From NCBI RefSeq assembly GCF_022482905.1, contig NZ_JAKVOI010000001.1:496001-560000 (forward strand): a DNA stretch of 64,000 nt, in the 5' to 3' direction. Of this stretch, positions 18,732 through 27,816 are shown in pieces (the stretch's first letter is position 1; every line of letters starts with the position of its first letter). The notes beneath the pieces are model-generated. The model searched no databases, was not told the DNA's origin, and saw only the letters and a program-made list of their open reading frames with translations. A program made the position numbers and the translations under genes. This stretch comes from Clostridium sp. GTDB lineage: Bacteria > Bacillota > Clostridia > Clostridiales > Clostridiaceae.

Positions 18732-19823
18732 ATGTCAAGAATTATTATCTCTACTGGAAAGTATGTGCAGGGCAATGGCGAATTGGCAAATATATATAAC
18801 TATGTAAAAGATCTTGGAAATAATTTTTTTATAATAGCAAGTAAAAATGGTATAGGAAGAACGAAGCTGACTATAGAAAATAGTTTTAAGGAAAAAAATT
18901 GTTCATTGACATTTGAGACCTTTAATGGAGAATGTTCCAAAAATGAAATAGACAGGCTTTGCAAACGTTTAATTGAAGCTGGAAGCAATGTAGTTGTCGG
19001 CATAGGAGGAGGGAAAATATTTGATACCGCAAAAGCAGTAGCACATTTTTCAGGAATACCGGTTGTAATAGTTCCTACTATAGCAGCAACTGATGCACCA
19101 TGTAGTGCCCTTTCAGTAATATATACAGATGACGGAATATTTAGCGAATATCTTTTCCTACCTAAAAATCCCGACGTTGTACTTGTTGATTCATCCATAA
19201 TTTCAAAGGCTCCTGTAAGACTTTTAGTTGCAGGTATGGGAGATGCACTGGCTACATATTTTGAAGCTAGAGCCTGCGTTAATTCCGGGGTAGTTACTAT
19301 GGCTGGAGGTAAAGCTACAAAAGCTGCTTTTGCCCTTTCAAAGTTATGCTATGATACGCTCCTTGAGGATGGGCTTAAAGCTAAAATATCGGTATCTAAC
19401 AAGGTTGTCACTAAGGCACTTGAAAATATAATAGAGGCAAATACTTATTTAAGCGGAGTAGGATTTGAAAGCTGTGGACTTGCAGCTGCACATGCAGTTC
19501 ACAATGGGTTTACTGCAATTAGGGAGAGCCATAGTCTATATCATGGAGAAAAAGTTGCCTTTGGAACATTGGTCCAGTTAATTCTTGAAAATAGTCCTTT
19601 AGAAGAGATAGAAAAGGTTATAAATTTCTGCCTGCAGGTTGGACTGCCGATTACACTGTCTGATCTGGGTATAGAGGAAATAAACAAGGATGATATGATG
19701 AAAGTAGCAGAATTATCATGTGCTGAAGGTGATACAATGCACAATATGCCTTTTGAAGTTACTGAAGAAGATGTGTATGCTGCGATATTATCTGCTGATA
19801 AGATGGGAAGATTGTATATATAA
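18732..19823 (+). CDS. gldA: Glycerol dehydrogenase-type iron/zinc alcohol dehydrogenase
   Basis: A 363-residue NAD-dependent dehydrogenase of the GldA branch. VGIGGGKIFDTAKA is the nucleotide-binding segment, and IVPTIAATDAPCSALSV is family typical. Metal ligands are expected at the Asp in GMGDALATYFEA and at the His residues in the AAHAVHNG and SHSLYHGEKVA segments. It oxidises glycerol to dihydroxyacetone or reduces a related hydroxyketone. It is monocistronic, with GGAG before the ATG and a terminator after the stop. Confidence 0.9.
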   Translation: MSRIIISTGKYVQGNGELANIYNYVKDLGNNFFIIASKNGIGRTKLTIENSFKEKNCSLTFETFNGECSKNEIDRLCKRLIEAGSNVVVGIGGGKIFDTAKAVAHFSGIPVVIVPTIAATDAPCSALSVIYTDDGIFSEYLFLPKNPDVVLVDSSIISKAPVRLLVAGMGDALATYFEARACVNSGVVTMAGGKATKAAFALSKLCYDTLLEDGLKAKISVSNKVVTKALENIIEANTYLSGVGFESCGLAAAHAVHNGFTAIRESHSLYHGEKVAFGTLVQLILENSPLEEIEKVINFCLQVGLPITLSDLGIEEINKDDMMKVAELSCAEGDTMHNMPFEVTEEDVYAAILSADKMGRLYI

Positions 19824-19838
19824 TTTAAAATAAATTTT

Positions 19839-19891
19839 AAAGAACAGGATAAACTTAGGGAAAATTGAATTATCTCTAAACCTGTTCTTTA
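19839..19891. terminator. Bidirectional terminator
   Basis: A 10-bp outer stem (19839-19848 with 19881-19890) encloses a 32-base loop between gldA and the convergent toroid-protein gene. Confidence 0.7.
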
Positions 19892-19893
19892 AT

Positions 19894-20955
19894 TTATCTA
19901 TCTATTATCAATTGTGTAATGATTTTTGCAAGTATGCTTTCTGCTCCGGTATTCAAATTTATTCTGGAATCCATTATTCCATCATAGCATCCGCCGGTCT
20001 GTTTATTGACAAGAGGTTTTCCAGATGAGTTATTACCAGTAAACCATTCGTAGCATAGTTCTGCTTTGAACTTGTATTCCTTTGTTCCGGTTATTTTATA
20101 TACCTCATTGTATAAAAGAGATGTACTGCATGCTTCTACAGGCTGTTCATCAAATTCTGCCGGTGAGGGATCACCTTTTTTATACCATCCCCTGCAGCCT
20201 ATGGGTTTAAAGTAACCATTTTTAAAATATATATTGTCCAGGAAATTAAGAGAATCCATTGCAGTTGAAAAACATTTTTCTCTCTTGTTTATAGTATAAC
20301 TTCTCAATAAACTTAAGGGTATTATTGAATTACTATAAGTCAGCTCATCTTCACACCATTTCCACTGCCTGTCTGATTTTTTTTCAAATTCATCTATGAT
20401 ATCATCAGATATTTTATCTATATAATTTTCGATTTTTCCCTTGCTGATTGAGGGAAACATGTCTGTAGAGATATCGTGATTATGCAGAAAACTGTAAATC
20501 AGACATAAACCTATCAGTGTGTAGGCTTTGCCTCTTATATGAATTATTCCGTCGATGTTTGGAAGAGCTCTTTCTATCATCTCAATTGGTGCATATTTGA
20601 TAGTATTGTGAAGGTATTCTGAGTTAATTGTAAAACCAAGACACCATAGACATCTTCCAAAACAGTCTTCTGATCCATTTTCTTCTAAAAAATGCCTGCT
20701 ATAGTCCATAAAATTTCTAAAACCGCCATTTTTGTTTTGTGCATATATGAGAAATGACAAATACCTGAATATCAATTTTAAAAATTTCTGGCTTTTGTAT
20801 CTTTCATACAACATGACAGCGGCAATTAAAGCTCTAGCATTATCATCTGTTGTATATCCGGAATTGGGATCTGGTATTGTAAAGGAGCTGTGCTGTATCA
20901 TACCTGTATCGTCCGTCATTATGAGTAGAGGTTTGGAATCCGCTTCTACAAACAT
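19894..20955 (-). CDS. Alpha/alpha-toroid (six-hairpin glycosidase-like) protein
   Basis: A 353-residue, mostly helical protein with a TTDDNARALIAA segment near residue 35. It carries repeated aromatic-rich helices and a GGFRNFMDY segment, the pattern of (alpha/alpha)6 barrel carbohydrate-active proteins encoded next to GT4 glycosyltransferases. It has no signal peptide, so it should act on a cytoplasmic glycan or glycosyl intermediate. It is the last gene of a three-gene operon and starts 2 bases after the glycosyltransferase stop. No enzymatic activity is assigned. Confidence 0.72.
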   Translation of the reverse strand: MFVEADSKPLLIMTDDTGMIQHSSFTIPDPNSGYTTDDNARALIAAVMLYERYKSQKFLKLIFRYLSFLIYAQNKNGGFRNFMDYSRHFLEENGSEDCFGRCLWCLGFTINSEYLHNTIKYAPIEMIERALPNIDGIIHIRGKAYTLIGLCLIYSFLHNHDISTDMFPSISKGKIENYIDKISDDIIDEFEKKSDRQWKWCEDELTYSNSIIPLSLLRSYTINKREKCFSTAMDSLNFLDNIYFKNGYFKPIGCRGWYKKGDPSPAEFDEQPVEACSTSLLYNEVYKITGTKEYKFKAELCYEWFTGNNSSGKPLVNKQTGGCYDGIMDSRINLNTGAESILAKIITQLIIDR

Positions 20956-20957
20956 TA

Positions 20958-22118
20958 TTACACCACCTGTTTAGCATATTGATTGTTCTTTATTATATTT
21001 GAAAATAAGTTGTTATACTTAGCTGCTATATTCGGCCATCTCATAGTTTTACCTATCTTTAACATATTTTTTTCGATAATAGACCTTCTAGCTGGATTAT
21101 CCAGTAAAAATTCCACTGCACTGTAAAGTGAATCTGCATCTCTAAATTTTGCAAGAATACCGTTTTTATTTTTAAGCATCTCCCTGGCATATCTGTAGGG
21201 AGTTGATACTATTGCCTTTCCATAACCTGCCGCATAGGCAAGTGTCCCGCTTACTGATTGTTCTTCTCCAAGATAAGGTGTCATATATATGTCAGATATG
21301 CTTAAGTATTGTACTATTTCTTTTTTTGTAAGATATTTGTCAACAAATTTTATATTGTTTTCTATACCCAATTTTCTTACCATGTTTTTTAGATTTTCCC
21401 TGTAGCTCTCTCCAAAGTCCTTTTTTATGCAGGGATGGGTTTTACCTAGTATGAGATAAAGTACTTCGGGATGCTCTGCAGAAACTTTTCCAATGGCATC
21501 TATTGCATATTCAATTCCCTTTCCAGGGCTTAAAAGACCAAAGGTGCTTATTATCGATCTATTCTGGTATCCAAGAGTTTTCTTTAAACAGTCTATATCT
21601 GGTATTGCAATGTCCGGGACACCATGATGTATTACTTCTATCTTTTGTTCTGGTATGGAATATACATCCTCCAGAATTTTTGCAGAGTTTTTAGCCATGA
21701 TTATTACCTTGCTGCCTTTTTCACCGAGTTTGCATATTATGGATTTTTGCTTCTGATTTGGCTTTGACAAGGTAGTATGCAAGGTGACTATAAAAGGAAC
21801 ATTTAGGTTTTCTATGAAATCAAGTACATAGTCACCTGTGTTACCACCGTATATGCCATATTCATGCTCTATTACAACTAAATCAACGTCTGAGTTGTTT
21901 ATGTTTTCTGATATTTTCTTGTAATTATTCTTTTTAAATTGATCTATGCTGCATAATACGTCATGACCATAGTTGTAACTTTTATCATCTATAGCTATTA
22001 TACTATAGGAATTTGAAGGATAGTTAATTCTCAAATTTTTTACCAGGTCTTCTGTAAAAGTTGCTATACCACATTGTCTTGGCGGATAAGTGCTTAGGAA
22101 GACTATATTCTTACCCAT
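20958..22118 (-). CDS. GT4-family glycosyltransferase
   Basis: A 386-residue GT-B glycosyltransferase. The N-terminus has STYPPRQCGIATFTEDL, and the C-terminal donor-binding region has ISTFGLLSPGKGIEYAID and GTLAYAAGYGKAIVSTPY. The start at 22118 is favoured because GGAG lies 8 bases upstream; a GTG nine bases earlier overlaps that site. It probably transfers a sugar activated by the upstream nucleotidyltransferase. The acceptor is unknown. Confidence 0.88.
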   Translation of the reverse strand: MGKNIVFLSTYPPRQCGIATFTEDLVKNLRINYPSNSYSIIAIDDKSYNYGHDVLCSIDQFKKNNYKKISENINNSDVDLVVIEHEYGIYGGNTGDYVLDFIENLNVPFIVTLHTTLSKPNQKQKSIICKLGEKGSKVIIMAKNSAKILEDVYSIPEQKIEVIHHGVPDIAIPDIDCLKKTLGYQNRSIISTFGLLSPGKGIEYAIDAIGKVSAEHPEVLYLILGKTHPCIKKDFGESYRENLKNMVRKLGIENNIKFVDKYLTKKEIVQYLSISDIYMTPYLGEEQSVSGTLAYAAGYGKAIVSTPYRYAREMLKNKNGILAKFRDADSLYSAVEFLLDNPARRSIIEKNMLKIGKTMRWPNIAAKYNNLFSNIIKNNQYAKQVV

Positions 22119-22138
22119 GTATTTCACTCCTTTAATTT

Positions 22139-23200
22139 TTATATTGCAAGTAAATCAGTATTATAATCATTTGTTACACAAGCCTTGTTTTCAATGCTGC
22201 AATGAGCTTTTACCTTGAAGTTTGAAGTTATTACCGTATTTCTCAAGGTTACATTTTTATCAACATTGACGTTATTCCACAATATACTTTTATATATTGT
22301 ACAGCTTGAGGATATTAATGAATTATTACCTATAACTGTATAGGGACCTATATTGCAATTGCCACATATAGTTACATTGTCACCTATAAATACTGGACCG
22401 ATTATGTTTGTGTCCGAGTCTATAGCTATATTTTTCCCTTTTATTATAAGATTATTTATTTTAAAATCGGGTTTTTTGCCTAAAATATTGTTGTAATGGC
22501 TGGAAAAAATATCAATGTGTGCCTGAAGATATTTTTTTAAGGTGCCTATGTCCAGCCAGTAGTCTGAATATTTGTATGCAGCCATTTTATAGCCTTTATT
22601 TAATAGGAGGGGATATGTATCCTTTTCAATGGATACTATTTCATTTTTAGGTATTTCGTTTAATACCTCCGGTTCAAAAATATATATGCCTGCATTTATC
22701 CACTTTGAATCAGTTTCACCTTTTTTAGGTTTTTCTTTAAATGCTTTTATGCAACTGTTATTGTCAAATTCTATAACCCCATATTGTGAAGGATCTTCAA
22801 CTTCAGTCATGGCTATTGATATCTGAGCATTTTTTTCCCTATGATATTTTATAAATTTTTCATAAGGCATGTTTGATACTATATCAGAGTTTAGAACTAT
22901 AAAAGTATCATCTAAAAACCTCTCGGAATTTTTTATGGCACCACCTGTACCAAGGGGTAGGTCTTCAGATATATAGTCTACTTTTATTCCCAGCTTTTCG
23001 CCATTTGCAATGCGATTTTTTATATAGTCAGATTTGTAACATGTGCTTATTATAACCTCATCTACTCCAGATTTTTTTAGGTCCAGTATGGTTTTTTCCA
23101 GAAGAGGTTTTCCCATAATAGGAACCATAGGTTTTGGAATACTGTCAGTCAAAGGTCTTAGTCTGGTACCTCTGCCACCTGCTAAAAGTAATGCTTTCAT
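22139..23200 (-). CDS. Sugar-phosphate nucleotidyltransferase with left-handed beta-helix tail
   Basis: A 353-residue enzyme. LLAGGRGTRLRPLT is the nucleotidyltransferase signature and KPMVPIMGKPLLEK follows; VLNSDIV holds the metal-binding Asp. Residues from about 250 form hexapeptide repeats (beta-helix). It activates a hexose-1-phosphate (mannose or glucose) to an NDP-sugar for the downstream GT4. A GGGGGAA ribosome-binding site precedes the ATG. It is the first gene of the three-gene operon. Confidence 0.9.
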   Translation of the reverse strand: MKALLLAGGRGTRLRPLTDSIPKPMVPIMGKPLLEKTILDLKKSGVDEVIISTCYKSDYIKNRIANGEKLGIKVDYISEDLPLGTGGAIKNSERFLDDTFIVLNSDIVSNMPYEKFIKYHREKNAQISIAMTEVEDPSQYGVIEFDNNSCIKAFKEKPKKGETDSKWINAGIYIFEPEVLNEIPKNEIVSIEKDTYPLLLNKGYKMAAYKYSDYWLDIGTLKKYLQAHIDIFSSHYNNILGKKPDFKINNLIIKGKNIAIDSDTNIIGPVFIGDNVTICGNCNIGPYTVIGNNSLISSSCTIYKSILWNNVNVDKNVTLRNTVITSNFKVKAHCSIENKACVTNDYNTDLLAI

Positions 23201-23638
23201 TGCAATTCCCCCTTGTGAAATATAAAATAATAATTTTTAATATAACAAAATAAATATAATAAAAATTATAGAAATTACAAAAATAGTATTCAATTATTTA
23301 ATTTTGTCTTAAATTTTTTTAAAATCTTTTATTTTAGAAGATTAAAATTTCTAAGATAAACTTTAGCTGGATATCAAGCCTATTTATAGAATGATATCAG
23401 TTGAGAAATGTTTTTTAAGTTATGTATTGGATAGCAAATAAAAAACTTTTTTATGTTAGCACTCAACAATGATGATTGCTGATGAGTATATTTTAATTCA
23501 TATTTTATGTAATGTCAACCTTTTTCCAAAAAAGACCAGATATGAAATGCATTATAGGTAATGTACAGCATAAATAGAAATTTAGGTAAAATTGATATAT
23601 AATAGAATCGTAAATAAAAAATTAAGGGAGTGGAGTAT
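23201..23638. other. 438-base divergent intergenic region
   Basis: This AT-rich region separates the nucleotidyltransferase operon (minus) from the ABC importer (plus). No TPP, cobalamin or SAM riboswitch pattern is visible. It contains the CIRCE-like dyad at 23456-23482 and a TATAAT-like box near 23600 before the importer. No small gene with a ribosome-binding site was found. Confidence 0.6.
23456..23482. promoter_or_regulatory. CIRCE-like inverted repeat
   Basis: TTAGCACTC, nine bases, then GATTGCTGA. The HrcA operator CIRCE is TTAGCACTC-N9-GAGTGCTAA, so 16 of 18 positions match with exact spacing. It lies 156 bases before the ABC operon start and 255 before the opposite operon start. Whether it is functional is uncertain. 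Confidence 0.45.
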
Positions 23639-24658
23639 TTGAAAAAGAAATTCGGTGTTATTTTAACAGCACTTATTTTAGTATTTTCAACATTTTTTAT
23701 ATCAGGTTGTTCAAATAGTTCAAGTCCATCAGGGAATAGTCAGGGCAAGCAACAGGTGTCCCAGAAGGATAGAATTAAAGTTGCAGCCTTAAAAGGACCT
23801 ACTGGAATTGGAATGGTAAAACTCATGGAAGATGACAAGTCGAATTATGATATTTCCATGTATGATTCAGCAGATCAGGTAGTATCTAAAATTGTATCTG
23901 GTGATGTAGATATAGCGGCAGTACCTTCCAATCTGGCTGCAGTTTTGTATAACAAGACAAAAGGACAGGTGAAATTAGCAGGAATAAATACCCTTGGAGT
24001 ATTGTACATAGTTGAAAATGGTAATTCGGTCAAGAATATAAATGACTTAAAGGGCAAAACAATATATTCCAGTGGCAAAGGTGCAGTACCGGAATTTGCG
24101 TTAAACTATATATTGAAAAAAAATGGGCTGGATCCTGAAAAAGATGTTAATGTAGTTTATAAGATGAGTCACAATGATGTGGCAGCAGCAGTTGCCGCAA
24201 AAAAGGCCAGTATAGCATTGCTGCCAGAACCATTTGTAACTACTGTAAAAATGAAGGACAAAGATTTGAACATACCTATAGATCTCACTAAGGAGTGGAA
24301 TAAGGTATCTGGAAAGGACAGCAATCTTATTATGGGAACAGTTATATTTACAAAAAATTTTGCGGATAAAAATGGTAAGGCTGCCAATCAGTTCCTCAAA
24401 AAATACAAGGATTCTGTGGACTTTGTGAATAAAAATACAGCTGATGCAGCAAAAATTGTAGAAAAAAATGGGATAATTCCAAAGGCAAAAGTAGCGGAAA
24501 TGGCTATACCAAGGTGTAATATAGTTTTTATAAGTGCTGATGAAGGAAAGAAATCCTTGAAAAATTTTTATAGTATATTGATGAATGATTATCCAAAGTC
24601 AATTGGAGGAAAATTGCCGGATGAAAATTTCTATTACACTTCAAACAAAAACAATTAA
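23639..24658 (+). CDS. ABC transporter substrate-binding lipoprotein (SsuA/ThiY-like)
   Basis: A 339-residue lipoprotein. A KKK N-terminus, hydrophobic stretch and FISGC lipobox place the acylated Cys near residue 23, followed by a Ser/Gln-rich linker. The binding domain resembles the nitrate/sulfonate/taurine/HMP class (TGIGMVKLM, SGDVDIAAVPSNLAA, LLPEPFVTT). TTG at 23639 is chosen because GGGAG lies 8 bases upstream; a GTG nine bases earlier overlaps that site. The substrate is not determined. Confidence 0.87.
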   Translation: MKKKFGVILTALILVFSTFFISGCSNSSSPSGNSQGKQQVSQKDRIKVAALKGPTGIGMVKLMEDDKSNYDISMYDSADQVVSKIVSGDVDIAAVPSNLAAVLYNKTKGQVKLAGINTLGVLYIVENGNSVKNINDLKGKTIYSSGKGAVPEFALNYILKKNGLDPEKDVNVVYKMSHNDVAAAVAAKKASIALLPEPFVTTVKMKDKDLNIPIDLTKEWNKVSGKDSNLIMGTVIFTKNFADKNGKAANQFLKKYKDSVDFVNKNTADAAKIVEKNGIIPKAKVAEMAIPRCNIVFISADEGKKSLKNFYSILMNDYPKSIGGKLPDENFYYTSNKNN

Positions 24659-25388
24659 AAAATTAGGTATTTTTTTATTCTGGATTGTAATATGGGAGAT
24701 AGTTTCTATTTTAGTAGGTAGTAATATATTACTGCCATCTCCCTTTCAAGTACTAAGGTCGCTGATGATTTTAATTGGAAAGATGTATTTCTGGAAAAGT
24801 ATATTATATAGTTTGTTTAGAGTAATTTTGGGAATATGTGCTTCAATAGCCTTGGGAATTATTGTAGGAATAATTTCAGGAACCAACAAATTTGTGGAAG
24901 ATCTTTTGCAGCCTCTGGTGGTTAGCATAAAGGCAACACCGGTAATGTCTATTATAATAATAGCTCTTGTCTGGTTCAGTTCTTCAAATGTAGTAATATT
25001 TACAGCAATATTGATATGCTTTCCTATGGTATATACAAATGTGCTCGAAGGAATAAAATCTGCAGATAAAAGTCTTATAGATATGGCAAGATTTTATAAA
25101 GTAAAAGAAAAACATATACTAAAAGATATATATTTGCCTGGAATAAAAAGTTATATTGTATCCGGAATACTTATGTGTCTCGGTATAGGATGGAAGGTTT
25201 CAGTTGCGGCTGAAGTATTGAGTACACCTAAATATTCCATAGGGATAAATCTTCTTGATGCAAAAACCATGCTTGAAACATCTGAATTATTTGCCTGGAC
25301 ATCTGTAGTAGTAGTGCTGAGCTTTGCATTTGAAGCTATATTCAAATATTTTGTCAGTAAACTCTCTTCATATAAGTCATGTGAATAG
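24621..25388 (+). CDS. ABC transporter permease (SsuC-like)
   Basis: A 255-residue inner-membrane permease with about six hydrophobic segments. A binding-protein-dependent EAA-type loop lies around residues 160-185 (AxFYKVKEKHILKDIYLPGI). The ATG at 24621 follows GGAGG and lies inside the 3' end of the lipoprotein gene, overlapping it by 38 bases, so expression is coupled. Confidence 0.88.
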   Translation: MKISITLQTKTIKKLGIFLFWIVIWEIVSILVGSNILLPSPFQVLRSLMILIGKMYFWKSILYSLFRVILGICASIALGIIVGIISGTNKFVEDLLQPLVVSIKATPVMSIIIIALVWFSSSNVVIFTAILICFPMVYTNVLEGIKSADKSLIDMARFYKVKEKHILKDIYLPGIKSYIVSGILMCLGIGWKVSVAAEVLSTPKYSIGINLLDAKTMLETSELFAWTSVVVVLSFAFEAIFKYFVSKLSSYKSCE

Positions 25389-25402
25389 GTGGGGATGATA
25401 TT

Positions 25403-26014
25403 TTGCAGGATAATAAACATGGTTATGAAGTTGTAATAAAAAATTTGTACAAGAACTATGAAAAAAACAACATCTTTTATGGACTTAACATGGAATTTAT
25501 AAAGGGTAAAATCACAGTGGTGCTTGGGGCATCAGGTTGTGGAAAAACCACACTCCTGAATATAATATCAGGAATGGATAAAGATTACGAAGGAGATGTG
25601 GCTGTAAACAGCGGGAGTATGTCCTATGTATTTCAGGAAGACAGGCTAATAAAAAATTTAACAGTATATGAAAATGTCGCTTTTGTACTTAAATCCCATA
25701 TTGGCAAGAAAGATATCAGCAGTATTGTTTTAAAATGTCTGGAAATGGTCCACATGGAACAATACAGAAACAAATTTCCAGAAGAATTGAGTGGAGGAAT
25801 GAAAAGAAGGGTGGCTTTTGCAAGGGCCATTGCCTATAATGCAAGCTTGGTATTGTTGGATGAGCCATTTAAAGGGCTGGATACTGAATTAAAAGATGAG
25901 ATTATGGATGAATTTCTCACAATACACCGACAGTCAAACAATACTGTGATAGTCGTAACACACGATAAATATGAGGCTGAAAAACTGGGTGACATCATTT
26001 ATTCACTGTCATAA
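25403..26014 (+). CDS. ABC transporter ATP-binding protein (SsuB-like)
   Basis: A 203-residue ATPase. Walker A is GASGCGKTT, the Q-loop is in VFQEDR, the signature is LSGGMKRR, Walker B is LVLLDEPF, and the switch His lies in VVTHD. It is shorter than typical SsuB (about 250), lacking the C-terminal extension, but all catalytic motifs are present. TTG start, 14 bases after the permease. Confidence 0.9.
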   Translation: MQDNKHGYEVVIKNLYKNYEKNNIFYGLNMEFIKGKITVVLGASGCGKTTLLNIISGMDKDYEGDVAVNSGSMSYVFQEDRLIKNLTVYENVAFVLKSHIGKKDISSIVLKCLEMVHMEQYRNKFPEELSGGMKRRVAFARAIAYNASLVLLDEPFKGLDTELKDEIMDEFLTIHRQSNNTVIVVTHDKYEAEKLGDIIYSLS

Positions 26015-26022
26015 TATTATAA

Positions 26023-26277
26023 TTATATTGATTTGTTGGAAGTCAATGCCTGAATATTTTTTATAAGACGCTCTTTTTCATTTATGCGTTTTTGGGCATA
26101 CGAAATATTACGCATCAGTTCTCTATTTTTACTGGCTAAAGAATTTATTTCTGTGTTCAGTGCATGGATATTTGCAATTTTTTTATTTATTATTGGCTGG
26201 TACATATTGTCGATAGCCTTTTTTCGTATGAAAAACATATTTATATTTTTTAATAATAATTGTGAAAATTTATTCAT
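26023..26277 (-). CDS. Small coiled-coil protein (84 aa)
   Basis: A basic, mostly helical protein with a predicted coiled coil over about residues 35-75 (alternating Ile/Leu, Lys/Glu and Asn). The start at 26277 is preferred because AGGTG sits 6 bases upstream; a GTG at 26286 is part of that site. It is divergent from another coiled-coil gene 80 bases away. No function is assigned. Confidence 0.6.
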   Translation of the reverse strand: MNKFSQLLLKNINMFFIRKKAIDNMYQPIINKKIANIHALNTEINSLASKNRELMRNISYAQKRINEKERLIKNIQALTSNKSI

Positions 26278-26357
26278 TTCTATCACCTATGTATAATTTT
26301 ATACAAATATAAATAAAATTACAATACATGGAATCTGGTTTTAGGTAGGTAAATATT

Positions 26358-26816
26358 ATGAATGGAATTGATGAGTTGTTTTCAAGGCTTATGAGAAGAC
26401 ATGATATGAGAAAAAGGAATAGGATATTGAATCTAGACAATGAAATAAAAGTGTTAAACAAGAAACTTAGAATACAGGATGAAAGATATAATAAAATTTT
26501 AAAAACAGATAAATATGTAAGAGAAAAAAATATTAAAATAGAGCAAAAATATAAGGAACTTCTAAAAATACTCAAATCAAGAGGAATAATATTTGAAATA
26601 ACATCCCAAAATATAAATGTAAGGGAATGGGAAAATTTATATATAAAATTAATAGATGGACGCTACAAAATTATAAACAAAAATGGTGAGCTTATATATC
26701 AAATTAAAGATAAGTACTATAATTCCATAAATCATATAATTAATAATTATAAATACAGTATAGTTACTATAAGAAAGGACAACTATATAGTAAAGCTCCA
26801 GCTTAGAATTATATAA
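26358..26816 (+). CDS. Coiled-coil protein of unknown function (152 aa)
   Basis: Residues 1-75 are highly charged and helical (likely coiled coil), including RRHDMRKRNR. The C-terminal 70 residues look beta-rich, with repeated Ile/Tyr. AGGTAGGTAA precedes the ATG. The stop overlaps the convergent YitT gene by 8 bases. It was not recognised as a known family. Confidence 0.62.
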   Translation: MNGIDELFSRLMRRHDMRKRNRILNLDNEIKVLNKKLRIQDERYNKILKTDKYVREKNIKIEQKYKELLKILKSRGIIFEITSQNINVREWENLYIKLIDGRYKIINKNGELIYQIKDKYYNSINHIINNYKYSIVTIRKDNYIVKLQLRII

Positions 26817-27657
26817 TACTTGAAAATCCCTCTCCAAGTACTTCATTTACCTCGCTTACAGTGATAAAAGCCTTGTCGTCAGTTTTGACTATGTATTCTT
26901 TTAGTTTTATGAATTGTTTTCTGTTAAGTATAGTTGTTATAACTTCATTTTCGTTGTTCTTATAGGCACCCTTTGCATAATATATAGTTGCACTTCTATC
27001 AAGTACATCTACTATATAGTTTTTTATATCTTCTCCTTTTGAGCTTATTATAGCTACCTGCTTATATGTATTTAAAGTTAAAATAATCCTGTCAATTATT
27101 GTTGCATTTAAGAGTACGCCCAGCATTGAATACATGCCTCTGTCTATTCCCAATACAGCACCAGCAGCTAATGTTATCAAAATGTCGGGTATCAATATAC
27201 ATTTGCCTATGCTTATTTTTGTATATTTATTTATTATTTTGGCTATTATATCAGTTCCTCCTGTAGATGAATTTCTGTTGAAGACAATTCCCATACCTGC
27301 ACCACATATGAGTATTCCAAATATAAGCTGGAGTAGAGTATCACTGCTAAAAGGTTTTAATCCAGGATATATTTTTTCCATAATAAGTATCATAAGTGAT
27401 ACCGAGAGGCTGCAGAAGATAGTTTTTCCTCCAAATACGGGACCTATTACGATAATGCCGATTAGGAATAAGAATGCTTCCATACACATCATAAACAATC
27501 CTATTGGTATACTCGGGAAAATACTATTTATGATTATGGCGGCACCACTTATTCCTCCAGCTGCAATATGGCATGGTGCAAGAAAAAAATAAGTTCCGAA
27601 AGATACTAAAAAACATCCGAACAGTAATAATAATATGTCTTTCAAATTCTTCATCAT
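26809..27657 (-). CDS. YitT-family membrane protein (DUF161/DUF2179)
   Basis: A 282-residue protein with about five transmembrane segments in its first two thirds (a FGTYFFLAPCHIAAGGISGAA segment with GG motifs, followed by GIVFNRNSSTGGTDIIA) and a cytoplasmic DUF2179 domain at the C-terminus. The family function is unknown. A start at 27657 is chosen from GGGAGG 8 bases upstream; the longer frame has no such site. Confidence 0.85.
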   Translation of the reverse strand: MMKNLKDILLLLFGCFLVSFGTYFFLAPCHIAAGGISGAAIIINSIFPSIPIGLFMMCMEAFLFLIGIIVIGPVFGGKTIFCSLSVSLMILIMEKIYPGLKPFSSDTLLQLIFGILICGAGMGIVFNRNSSTGGTDIIAKIINKYTKISIGKCILIPDILITLAAGAVLGIDRGMYSMLGVLLNATIIDRIILTLNTYKQVAIISSKGEDIKNYIVDVLDRSATIYYAKGAYKNNENEVITTILNRKQFIKLKEYIVKTDDKAFITVSEVNEVLGEGFSSII

Positions 27658-27816
27658 ATATAATACCTCCCTGAAGTTGCAATAGTTTATGCAGTACACT
27701 AAAAAAGAACACATAAAATCCAAGTTAAATCCTTCCCAGATTTATATATGCTCCATTTCCACACAAATATGTATGAACGTCTTTTATCCAAGTAATTAAA
27801 ATAGAATGTTCCATGT

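Noticed and set aside
23201-23638. TPP, cobalamin or SAM riboswitch before the ABC importer
   Set aside because: None of the conserved blocks (CTGAGA/ACC, B12 box, S-box) is visible; only the CIRCE-like dyad and promoter-like bases are present.
26809-27723. Longer 304-residue version of the YitT protein
   Set aside because: The extra N-terminus has no membrane-protein logic or ribosome-binding site; GGGAGG precedes the ATG at 27657.
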